Of a DNA stretch of 64,000 bases, positions 12,417-24,016 are shown in pieces. The notes beneath the pieces are model-generated. The model was not told where the DNA came from, searched no databases, and saw only the letters and a list, made by a program, of their open reading frames with translations. This DNA comes from Lantana camara. Lineage: Eukaryota > Streptophyta > Magnoliopsida > Lamiales > Verbenaceae. The stretch lies in the NCBI GenBank assembly GCA_037501455.1, contig CM074864.1, positions 31,026,001 to 31,090,000 of the forward strand, written 5' to 3'. A program made the position numbers and the translations under genes. The stretch's first letter is position 1. Every line of letters begins with the position of its first letter.

Positions 12417-14563
12417 TGGAAAACAACATAGTTGATGCAGCGAAAGTTTAAAAATTTTTATAAAAGGGATCTAAAAGACTTGCAATGTTCATATCGTAAC
12501 CTTGGGACTCAAGAAACTCACACGAATTAAAGCTTTCTTGAAACGTATTCAGCCACCCTCAAACGTTCTTCATGCTGCATGAAAATCCCCGTTTCTTGAT
12601 TCTTTCTTCGAGATTCCAAAGTAGAAATCCTCTAGAGTAATAATCCAAACTAGCCTAGATTCAAATCATGTTAGTGTGTATGCTAGTACTGTAACATGCG
12701 TGTTAAAGAAACAAGAAACGAGAAATAGAGAGCAAGAGAATTATCCCAAAATTCCATGGAGGTTGGATGTGATTCTGAAATCACGTGTAAGTGAAAAAAC
12801 CGAACCCCTTACTCCTTTTATAGGGAAGAATTCGAACCCTATTAGGTCATGTAGGAATCGGATTCCTACTTTGACTTGTCTTCTATTCTTTCTTTCTCCC
12901 CAAGTAAATAATATCTTATCTAAAATAAGATATTTGTTTTCTTCTAGAAAGAGAGTTACTAACTAAATAGGAATATTTAATTATTCTAGCAATAATTAAA
13001 TATCTTATCCTAATATTTATTCTATTCATATTAGAATTAATACTCTAGAATAATAGAATAGAAGATATTTATTTATTTATTTATTCTAATCAAATTAGAA
13101 CAAGTAAATAATTAAATAATTAGAATTAATTCTCCAATTAATTCTTTCAAGGACTTTAGAATTAATTCACCAATTAATTCTAACGGGCTAAAATTAATTC
13201 TCCAATTAATTTCATTTGGCTATATAATTAATTTTCCAATCAATTATATTAGGGATGTATAATTAATTCTCTAATTAATTATATCTTGGCTTTATAATTA
13301 ATTCTCCAATTAATTGTATTTGGACTTAATAATTAATTCTTCAATTAATTAACACATGATCCAATTCGTTAATTACAGCCACGTGTCCAAACGCCGCTCT
13401 CGATGTCCACACGTGTACTTTACACTGTGGTCTCGTTTCGATCTACTATTTGATCTTTCCGTAATACCCTTTGAACCCGGTATTTGTGTGTGACCCTTTT
13501 GGTTCAATTTCAGTTAGCAGTGAGCCAAATTAATTAATACACTTATTAATTAATTATGTCACAGATCACACGACCATAGTCTAGCAACAGGTGTGTGACC
13601 CCTACCCGAAATGTGAATGTATATTCAAAAGAACCTTTCAGTCAATAACATCATGTGGGATACGATCCTCCTACCATCCTATCTCTCAATTAAGATCTAG
13701 GGCATGGGAATATCGAGAGCCCTATTAACCTTATTCTTTAAACAAAGTTCCTTTCATATTCCATTTGATCTCAATCCAAGAAAACCCCATATCTTGATGT
13801 CTTGATCTAGCCACCTTGTGCAAGGATTTTAGGATGGAACATGAATGACTTGTGTAATAAGAGATCATCTTGCCTACAGCAAGTGTAGGTCCTTTATTGA
13901 TTCCAACAATTCTCATATGCCACTTGTGTAATCCCAACATAGGCCGTGGTTCAGGTGTCTATATGGCGACACCCTTTTAAGCCTATATCAAAGATTACAG
14001 AGTTAGCTCATATGAGACAATGTGGAATCTCAAGTCTAAGGATTAACTCCTCACGTCATTGACATGTGAGATATTTCCTAATCAGGAAGTTTGAGGAAAC
14101 TCCCTTTCCCATTTGGGAATCGTCTCACGCGGGGCACTCTCAGTGATGAAGTTCTTATAACCATCACCCTTATGTATTATGAACGCATCAACCCTTGCAC
14201 TTATCGCCCCAAGAAACCGGGTGATCCTTCTTAAGGACATAACTACACAAGCAAGTCTTAACAGAGGCAAAGTCGACACTCTCTCTGTCTATCGGCCTCA
14301 TTGACTTGGAGAAGTTTCTAATCCTCGCCTATGGAGTTAAGAACTTGTTTCATGTGTCATTCCCATAATGACAAAGTTCTTAATAGCCTCATCGGATTAG
14401 GGGAGTTCTAGACAGGCACACGTAATGGAAACACACAAAACATGTATTGGCACATAAGAAGTGTTCGCCTGTGATTACAACCATTCATATATTATTCAAA
14501 GATTGTTTGTGATATAGGGAAAGTCCCAAAGCATAACATCTTTCTAGGGTACTATTCCCAACA
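12417..14563 (-). mobile_element. Ty1/copia LTR 2 (3' LTR of copia element 2)
   Basis: Homologous to copia LTR 1: it starts TGGAAAACAACATAG, shares blocks such as CTTGAAACGT and TAGATTCAAATCATGT, and ends ATTCCCAACA at 14563. A PPT-like tract (minus-strand GGCAAGTGGGAGAT) follows at once. Left of it is the middle of another copia integrase, so its end marks an insertion into copia element 1. Heavy divergence from LTR 1 suggests a different, older family member. Confidence 0.7.
13122..13352. repeat. Tandem AATTAATT palindromic minisatellite
   Basis: About seven consecutive units of the form AATTAATTCTCCAATTAATT joined by spacers of about 15-17 bp. Each unit is an inverted repeat. It lies in copia LTR 2; a weaker version occurs in LTR 1 near 5230-5350. 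Confidence 0.8.
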
Positions 14564-16631
14564 ATCTCCCACTTGCCCGTAAAAGCCTTTCATGTCCATT
14601 CTAGGTCCCATCTTCCCAAGATGTACCTTTAGAGCCTTATTGACTTTGGGTGTTTCCAAAGTGGATCTGCTATATTCTCTGTTGATGTGAATGTGTCTCA
14701 TTTGCACATCGTTAAGGAAACAGGATTTCCTCATTCACGTGATTCATAATCAAGCATCTGGTCCCTTGGTGAGGTCTCGGTTCGTTTACTCGAGCAACCA
14801 TCCATTTATCATACAATATGATAATGGTGTTGTTTCATGCTAGGAACTTCATCTACCCATTAGATGGAGTTTCTTACCCAAACACTTAACTTAACGGTAT
14901 TCAATACAACTAAGCATTCAACTTTGAGGTTGAATCCATAGTGTCTCTCGATTGGAACTCTTTCCAAAGCACTGTACTGCCATCTATGCAGATTGTGTAT
15001 ACTCTTATAGATCAACATCTATGATTTTGAAGCAATGATTACATCAAACTATCCTTTAATGACAAGATCTTGCTGGACTGCTAAAGCATATCCTCTATTC
15101 TTCTAAAGTACTCAGAGGGTATTTTTACAGCAATCCAGTGACCTTCTCTAAGGTTACATTTAGAATAGGCCCACCACGCTTTGTGATAGCCTTATCTCAT
15201 CAAGTACATAATTTTACAAACATTATGCACCCTTTTCCCTAAAAGGGTTTTGAGCGTTCTAACTTTCTCATAGTTAATTTAGGACACATCCTCTTCAAAA
15301 GAGATGTTCCATTGTCCATTGGAAATTCTGTAGGAATCTTCCATACTAAACCATTTTAGTACAACGTTTATGTACCTTGACTGTGATAATCCTATTATTC
15401 TCTTAAATGTATCTCCATAGATATTTCTCTCGAGAATGTAGGATCTATCGCCAAGACCTTTTATCTCACAAATGGTTCCTAACCAGGCTTTGGTGACTTT
15501 TATGTCATCCTCCGCATTCCCAATGAGAAGGATGTCATCTCCGCAAAGTACAAAAAGTTGAACTTTTAGTCTCTAACAATCTTTTGTACACGTTTTGTTC
15601 GAATTTTAAGTCAAACAATTTTGACTATTTCACTAATTCGAATACTCTAATTCCTAGAAGCCTGATCCAATTTCGTAAATTAACCAATTGGAGTCTGCAA
15701 ACCTTTTGCTTACTCCCACTAAATGTAAAATCCATGGATGTTTCATATTTATTTCTGCATCAATCTGATATTGATAAGATAAGCTTGATCCAATCAAGTA
15801 GTGTCACTAAGGTCCAAACTTAGTTTGACTATATGGAATCCATTTCAGATTTCATAATTGTTTTCACTGCTCAGTTTCTAAATCTGCCAGCGCCTCCCAA
15901 CAGGGTAAATGGATCAGTATCAACTTTAGAAGATTTCATGGTGAAAACCATATTATATTATAGGCTATCCAGGAATACGTTCTGAACGCATCGAGGGAGG
16001 AGAGTTCACTCGTGTACTATCTCTTAAGATTGGCCAAGTTTTATCAGAACGGTTCATTTCTTCCTATTTGTGGCGTGGGTTTAGTCCTCAAACCTTTTGA
16101 AGCCTTTGGGCTTACCTTTCTTCTCTTTTAGGAACGATTCCCAAAGAAAGGTATATCCTTTAAAATAATTAACATTTGTTCAAAAGAGTCGTAGAAACAA
16201 TATTCTATATTGTTTGCATAGACTTGAACAAGTTTCAATCTTATCTCTCAATTTCTTCTTCAATTAAGAAGACTAAAGAGAGATATATTCTTTAGAACAA
16301 ACAACATTCGTTCCAAAGAATTGGAAAAGTAACAATATATATTGTTTATATAAACTTGAACTTGTTTGAAGTTTATCTCCCACTGTCTTTTTCTCTTAAG
16401 AAGACTCCCACTGTCCTCTTCATATAAGAAGACAATCCCAAAATTCTAAGATAAGAATTATTTGGGAATTATGAAAGCCACAATTCATAGTGCATCCTAT
16501 AGGGTTATGTTCCTTCGTTCAAAAATACGAAGCTATTTATGAATGAGCTTACGGAGAGATAATCCTATTATCTCTAGGGTGACTAAGGAATTAGTCAGTA
16601 AGATATCTGCTATCTCGATCCAATCGAGCTG
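14564..16631 (-). pseudogene. Ty1/copia element 2 pol remnant (RNase H, RT, part of IN)
   Basis: Collinear with 10253-12416 at DNA level but far more decayed. The PPT-adjacent block, the RNase H block (near 14580-15000), the RT thumb (near 15060-15480) and the RT palm (near 15500-15560) are recognisable, with no long open frame. The RT core reads CGDD where YVDD is expected (15534-15545). It stops at 16631, where solo LTR A was inserted, and resumes after 20624. Confidence 0.75.
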
Positions 16632-19600
16632 TGTAGCGCCCCAAGCTGTGGGCACCATATCCCCACACTATGACCCGACACGTGTAACGAAACGAAGACT
16701 CCGTACACGCACCAAGTCATAGCGAACGAGAGACAAAACGAAAAACTCCAAGCCTAAGTTATGCAGTACCTAACCCTTTACAAAAGAAAGAATGCAAACA
16801 TGACAACGGAGGAAATGCAAAATGCTAAATTTTTTTTTTTTAAACTTTTACACAGCAATTATCAGAGCGCAGTATATACATCCGAATCAAATATACGGGT
16901 TCTACTAATCCTGCAAACCTGTCCTATCCTGTCCCTAATAATTATAAAATCAAAATGGGTTCATCTAATCCGAGCACCTGTCTTAACCTGTCCCTAATAA
17001 TGATATAATCAAAACGGTTTTTATCTAATCCGAGCACCTGTCCCGAATTCCAAACAATCAAAATGTCACGCCCCAGGTCTGCGGACCCGTTGGATGCGAG
17101 CGTAGGTCTCCAAGCCCACTGAGTATAACCTGAAATTGGGCTTAAACCACTGCCCAAAAGGGATATCCATTGGTTATACTTGAACTCTTTAACTTATATA
17201 CTGAACTTAACTCTCATACTTTCCCGATGTCGGACAAGGGTGTCACAATCACCCCTCCTTCAGAATCGCGACGTCCTCATCGCGGCATGACATATAGCCC
17301 ATGACCGACTCGTCTGCATTGGGACTCTAGAGGTGGCTCCTACGGGCTCAAGAAGTAGCTCCCACACATGTAGTACTTTGCCCCGCAGGCTCAAGAGGTG
17401 GCTCCGATGTGCGTAGCACTTTACCCCGTATAGCACTTAGCTCCTGCGGTAGACGAGCGGCTCTGATACCATTTGTCATGCCCCAGGTCCGCGGACCCGT
17501 TGGACGCGAGCATAAGTCTCCAAGCCCATTGAGTATAACTTGAAATTGGGCTTAAACCACTGCCCAAAAGGGATATCCATTAGTTATACTTGAACACTTT
17601 AACATACATACTGAACTTAACTCTCATACTTTCCTGATGTGGGACAAGGGTGTCACGTAAAACATATATGCATCACGTACAACATATCTTATACCAAATG
17701 TATAAATCATAACTCAGAGCCAAAACTTAACATACTTAAACAAACAGACACCGACTCAACAGACACGACACACCACCGCCTAGCACGAACTTCGACGGGT
17801 ACGAGTCCAAACACGGACTAAGAAAAACAAAACAATACATACCAGGTAGCTGTGATGGAAGGGCTGCGCGACCCTAGCCATCCATAAGCAGATGAGGGGA
17901 GTGCTCAATGCTTCTCAAACCCTCGGACTCCATCCCCCAACCTAAACTCAGGTGGGTTCCGGTACATCTCTTACACGGAATTCGGGGCCCCCTTAAGCAG
18001 AACACATAACGCATAAAGCATAACACAACTTAAGCCCGCTACAGACAGACAAACATAATTCACGCATATCGTACTTAGCATATCGTACATATATATCACG
18101 CAGACTGACTTCAAAAACATATCAAACCAAACTAAGCATACATAGGCTCATACATAGCGTTTCGAACTTTCAAACTTATAACAAAACCATCAAAGTACAT
18201 ATTTCACACATATCTACGTATATATAAGGCTTATAAATCGCACACATTCGAAAACGAGCACATTGCACTAGGGTATAACTATATCGTAACCTCACCTGGT
18301 ACCAAACAAAGTTGCAGACAAAGCAACCGGTTCACCCCGTAACCAACACGACTCAATTGTCACCACCCCGGGTACACCTGAACCAAACTGAACACAAATA
18401 GAAGACTCAGACTCAAGAATAAACCACAAAGACGCACGGCGATGCTCAAGATGAATACTAGTATGCATAATGTCCATGTTGTGTTTCTAGTGTGGTGTCG
18501 TGATCAAAATAAGCATATTAATACTCAACAAGGTCACATTTATAAGCAATATTTCCAAACCTACATATAAATTAAATTTACGTAATCACATGGCCTCTCA
18601 TACTCATAAAACACACCGACAGGCATTCATATGTACAGTTAATACAATTAAAAGAAATCAAAACGAAATACAAATTACATTATTTCATATTAATTCAATC
18701 CAATTCATTCATCGCATAATCAATTTATATTTGTTCGGATAAATTATTCCTCACCTAATCAAGTTTCTAGTTAAATCATATATAAGTTTAATTCAATTCA
18801 TTTGTTGCATAATGGATTCATATTCAATTTATACAATTCAACTTTAATAATGAAAGTTTCAAATTTAAAACATCCAAGGCATAAAATTCGTCTTTTACTT
18901 AATCAAAATTAACATAATCATTTTCAAATAATAACGTTCAATTAAATCAAGTTATACAAATTTATATTCTCCTAAAATTACATAAACACTTCTTGTACAA
19001 TAATTATATTCAACTGTAGGTATGAAACGAGGCTAATATCAACAACAAATCATGAATTCCTTTATTCCATAATTCATTACATATTTTCAGATTCCATACA
19101 ACACGTATTCCTCAATTTACTAAGCATACATGAACGAATTACAAATTAGAGCAATTAACAATTAATTCGTAAAACTTCAGAAATTCAAAACAAATCAACT
19201 AGACACCCGATTGACGAACGGAAAGTGGCGTTGAACTCAACACGATGCAAGGAACGCGCTGTTCGAAGGGCGTCGGAACCTGTCGGACCGCCACGTGCAG
19301 CCGCTGGACCGCCACCTCCGGTGGTCGGAAAATTCCCCATAAGCACAGAAACATGCGCCCTGGCTTGCCCAACAAAAGCCCTCAACCAATTTCAAAAAAT
19401 ACCAAACATACCAAATTTCGTTGACGAAAAACCGAACTAAATCCCAACGACAAAAACTGAAATTAAACGCAAACCGTAAAACGAAAAGAAAATCCGAACA
19501 TACCGTTGGAAAGCCCGTAACGAGGCCTTCGAAAGCCCCCTAGCCAAATGCTGGAAAAGTTGCCGAAAAAATGGGCCGCAGGTCCGCCATCGGTCCGCCA

Positions 19601-20619
19601 TCGGTCCGCTACCAATGGCCGGTTTTTGGGCCGCCACCTACATGAAAAATTCGGCCTCGTCGTGCTGAGTAATTCTTGTGAAGGGTCTGATGTCAAAAGC
19701 CCACCAGAAAAGGCCGAACCGTCGTCGCCTTCAACCTCGCGACCAGCATGCCGGAAAACCCTATCTCCGCCGCGAATCTGATAAAAAGGACGCCAGAAAT
19801 GGAACTAGGGCCCCGAAAAACCTAGGAAACTGCCTAGAGTCGCCAGAAAAGACTGCCGGAGGCTGCTGAATCGCGCCGCTACAGTAGCTCCGCCACCTAC
19901 CGTCCGCTTTGGGTGGCGCGTGCGGCCTTCTCGGCGCCCCGATGGCGCTGCTGCCTGCACAGAAAATGATGCCAGGAAGTCTTCTTGCTGTCCTTGGGGC
20001 GCGTGTCATAAATGGTGGCCGGAAACCACCGCGGGAAGCCGGTGAAGTGGCGGCTCCGCTACTCCCCTCCAGCCACGACTGAAATTCTGCCATATCTCCG
20101 CCACCACTCGTTGTTAGGCCACGAATCTGGTATCATTGTAATGGGTCGTCGAGATCTTCACACTATGGGTTCGTCGGATTTCGTCAAGAAACGGTCGAGT
20201 GATGGTCGAGTGTGTGTTTAAGGTGTAGTGTAAGAGAGATAGAGAGAGAGAAGAGAGACGGGAGAGAAGAGAGAGAAAGAGCTGATCCATTATGCTCGAA
20301 AAACGAGGGTCCGGGTGTTTTATCCCGGGTCCTCGCGCGCGAAACGAATGGTAGAAGGGGCAAACGACATCAGAATTAAGCAAACTCAGAGTCTACGGAC
20401 TCGTCTCGATACCCCGTACGGGTCGAAGGGGTCCAAGAGGTCAAAATCTCGATCGTACAAGAAATGACCGAAAACCCCTAAAAAAGAAAATTACAAAAAG
20501 GCCCCTAAACTCTAAAAGCGTTCAAAATAGGGCCACGAAAAACATAAGATCACATAATTAAACACATAAAAAGGTTGAAACATGGCATACCTTATACGTC
20601 GAATGAACGGGATGTTACA
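16632..20619 (-). mobile_element. Solo LTR of Tekay-like family A (contains a TRIM)
   Basis: A 3,988-bp solo LTR running TGTAGCGCCCC...GGGATGTTACA, flanked by the perfect 5-bp duplication AGCTG (16627-16631 and 20620-20624). It is homologous to the family A LTRs at 24017-27611, 39497-41841 and 42891-44674; removing the nested TRIM leaves about 3.4 kb, similar to 3.6 kb for 24017-27611. A GC-rich block at about 19200-20350 gives several overlapping ORFs on both strands, none resembling a protein family. Confidence 0.9.
17064..17657 (-). mobile_element. TRIM (miniature LTR retrotransposon)
   Basis: Two 184-bp LTRs (17064-17247 and 17474-17657) flank a 226-bp internal region. Minus-strand LTRs begin TGTGACACCCTTGTCC (the right-hand copy has a mutated first base) and end GGGGCGTGACA or GGGGCATGACA. 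A minus-strand PBS, TGGTATCAGAGC, lies at 17460-17471, two bases from the LTR, and a purine tract CTGAAGGAGGGGTGAT at 17248-17263 next to the other LTR. There is no coding capacity. Flanks are CAAAA and TAAAA, a 5-bp duplication with one change. The 5S-like sequence of Cassandra TRIMs is absent. Confidence 0.88.
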
Positions 20620-20624
20620 AGCTG

Positions 20625-22014
20625 CCTATGTCTTATAACTACTAAGGTTCCTATCCTTCCTTATTTTGAAATCCTAATAATTTCATAAAAGTACGCAAAT
20701 TCTTAATGATTAAACTAGTGATTTTGTCGAGTGCTTACTTTAAGCAATCCAATAATCATAAGTATGGATCGAAATCCATACAAGATATGGGACGTCTTGT
20801 CGTTTCATATAAACGAGTTTTAGGGAATGTTTCCCTTAAAATAGGATTCTTAGGAAGTTAAGTGTTTGAGTTCATTTTCGTAGAAATGATCCTGAGATGA
20901 TTAACTTGCTAATCCCATTTAGGACACTCCAAAGTTATTTGAAACTTTGTCATCTCACTTACTTATGTTATCTCGTTGTATGTTCGAAACATCAATGCTA
21001 TGAGTTTTGCACAACAATTTGTGAAATAATTAACTCAAGATCAGCGAATTCTGATCCTATCGGAATTACTGCAACGAGAGACTTATGGAGTATCAGTATA
21101 CTGTTCGTAGTTCCTTTCCAATGCCCTTGTTTGACACTATGGAAACTAAAGTTTGATCTTTCTTTTAGGCTTTCCCTTCTCTCACCCCTCCATCGGGGTT
21201 TTAAGCGTTTCTTCTTCTTTAGCCGTGATGCCTTTACCTTATTAGGTTTAGAAGAAGAACTAATCATCATTACCTTTTAATCCTTCTTAAGGATGCTCTC
21301 TTAAGTTATCAACTAATTTGATCAACTATGCTACAGTAGCATCATCTAAGATTGAGAAAAAAAAGGGTCTAAAATGATGATAGAAGCAATTAAAGCAATC
21401 AGTGAACTAAGAACTCGTTTCTTAGTGTACTGCGTGGTTGCAAGGTCCTCCCGCTGAGGACTTTCAACCCACGTTACACGTGTATTCCTTCATACAGATT
21501 TGGAACAATTTCTTCGATTGTGCTATACCTTGTAACACACTCGCAAGAGAGTACAATTGGTCTTAAGTGTTCCTATAATGTGTAACACATTTATGAGGGA
21601 ATATAATTGCTTTTAAGTGTTTGGAGAATTTCTTTTCACTTTTCAATTTCTTCTCTTAAGCCTAGGCCAAATTTTCACAATAGATGAAAGGTTCGCCTTT
21701 TGGAGAACAATTTTCTCCTTTGGAATCCAAAACGGATTTTAGGATTCAAAGCCAGTCAGAGTGGCTAGGACTTTAGTCAACTTATTTGACTCAAGGATGG
21801 ATACTAATGGGTCGGGGTCACCTTTTAACTTGTAGACAATCACAGAACTACAACCTAAATGCTAAGCAGAGAAAATGTGAGCATATTGAATAATAACAGA
21901 ACACATAGGATTAGGTCTTTTATCGTATATGGCTCCCACTGTTTTTATAAGGTCTACAAATCCCAAACGACCTTAGAAGAAACTTGTTTTCTCAGTAGGT
22001 AGTAGGATCCCAAG
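20625..22014 (-). pseudogene. Ty1/copia element 2, upstream pol/gag remnant
   Basis: Continuation of copia element 2 after solo LTR A. At 20998-21270 the minus strand encodes a lysine-rich tract followed by a degraded zinc-knuckle remnant (SVKQGHWKG), as at the end of copia gag. Further right are only traces of gag. No intact frame remains. The region is cut at 22015 by the start of another gypsy LTR, so the 5' LTR of this copia element is not visible. Confidence 0.6.
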
Positions 22015-24016
22015 TGTAACGCCTCGACGAGGGCATCCACGCCCATCCCGCGCCACGGACCTAGCTTGTATATAGAATTGCTATCCATATACCCGCTAAG
22101 TACGAAGCAAGCGGTGATAAACGGACATCCTAGCTAGGCGGTACTAGACTCACAAAGCGAGTAAACAATCACAAGTATGCGAAAGCTTAAATCGAAACAT
22201 ATCAAGTGCATAAAGTTCATTCAACCAACAATTAGGTGACTGTCACAGTCCAGCACAAAATGCTAATGTAAAATCATCCTATTGACCAACACGGTCCAAG
22301 CTAATATAAGAGTATAGCATCAACATAGTAAATCCATAATTCCCAAAGACAAGACTCAAGACAAGTAAAGTATGCTACAGGCGTAAACAAGTACAGGCTA
22401 GACTCAAGACAAGACTCCCAAAAGACCCCGCCTAGCTTGAGTCCAAAACGCGACCTGCGGACATGAAAGGTAAATGAGGTCAGTTCAAAAGGAACCGGTG
22501 AGGGAAGAGCTAATTACGAAATAGTATAAGGGTTTAATGCATGCAAAACCAAAGGAGGGGCTTATGATCCATTAGCTTTTCTAAAACACTGCAAGGTTTT
22601 CAAAACACGGATCATAGACCACAAAACACCCCTCTCGGCGAGATCGAGCACTCCAACCAAACTTTCGAATCTAAATAAAACCAAACCAATCGTTCCAAAC
22701 TCCATGATGTCGAGGGTGTCCAGCCCCCAAACATCTGTCCAAAACATTGGGAAGCAAGTCCATGAAACTCCACATTCCACCCTCGAGTATACCTCAGCCC
22801 CGAACACTCCGTTGGAACCTAAGTATCTCTTACAAGTTGGGAATTTCGTAAGAGGTAACCGTTGGCCCTTGCCTTCCCGGTATCCCTACTTACTCCATCC
22901 CCGAGCTCTCAAATCCAAGTCCAACCATGTAAACTTCCCTGCAAGGCACCAATCTCCATTCCACTGTCATGGCATGGTCCAAAACATCTCGCTACACACG
23001 CATATACATAATATCCAATAAGGTTCCAAACGCATTTTGGGTATCTATCCCAGATACCAAAACTCATACTTTAATTGTAAACCGTTTTCCATAAGCAATT
23101 ACCATTAATACAAGTTCACAAGCTTGGCTTATATAGCCTATATATACATTTTTAAAACGAAAGTTAAAACCATCGAACATGAAAAGCTATAGGTGCCCAC
23201 AATTTGAAAATGTTTTACATAATATTTCCTCACCTTTACCAAGAACTCCAAAGGCCAACCACGAGCAACAAGCTACTCGACCGGAGACTCACCACTTAAC
23301 AAGACAGACGTACAAACGAAGGTAAGACACGACTTAAACCAATTAAGACGATGCATGGCTTCAAGAAAGAGTAAACATGCTCATGATATGTAGTGAATGT
23401 CCAAGTATAGCATAATTGTAGCAATGATAATCAACAACATCATATAAGTCATATAACAAGCTTTCAAGTTATAAAATAAGCAAATAACAACATGTGAACC
23501 ATACTTAGCACATTATTACATATAATCGAGGCAAGCACGACATTTCAATGCATAGAAACATGATTCCAAGTCATACATATCATACTAGAGGTGTAAGAAG
23601 TGCAAAGGAAGTGAAAACGAAGCAAAACGATCAAGATCACAAAAACTCAAATTTTTGACCCGAGACAACCCAAACTGGTGTTTGGCCCTATAGTTCATTT
23701 TGTAAACCGGCGTTTGGCTTCAGAAAATCATGAAAGAAGGTTTTCACACGGGGCTTTGGTGTTTTAGTGCAATTTTCACATGGGCATTTGACATACCACT
23801 GTTGCAAATCGGAATTACGAACATATGCTTGAACAAGGTGAAAATTAAGCTCCAAACACTTCTAAATCATGCTTCTAAGTTCATACAACTTGAATAAACG
23901 AATTTAGTCATCAAGTATCATGATATGAACACTTAAGAATGAGTATGTGTCAAGAAATCCAACAATTAACACATATGAACATCATCTTCTTCAAGTATTC
24001 AAGCTCCAAGCTCACA
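22015..24016 (-). mobile_element. Tekay-like LTR 'C', truncated by family A
   Basis: Begins TGTAACGCCTCGACGAGG with the usual layout of a Tekay-like LTR terminus (minus-strand 3' end). It runs about 2.0 kb and stops where a family A LTR begins at 24017. The missing part does not reappear in the window. Short palindromes such as CCAAACTGGTGTTTGG (23670-23685) occur at the position where other families carry GC hairpins. ORFs at 22562-23021 have no recognisable product. Confidence 0.65.

Noticed and set aside
17064..17657. Cassandra-type TRIM with a 5S rRNA-like LTR
   Set aside because: The LTR was read on both strands and does not contain the 5S internal promoter boxes.
19185..20383. Many overlapping ORFs on both strands in solo LTR A (also 26379-27373 and 40542-41603)
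   Set aside because: They occur in the GC-rich part of family A LTRs, do not share a conserved frame between LTR copies, and resemble no protein.
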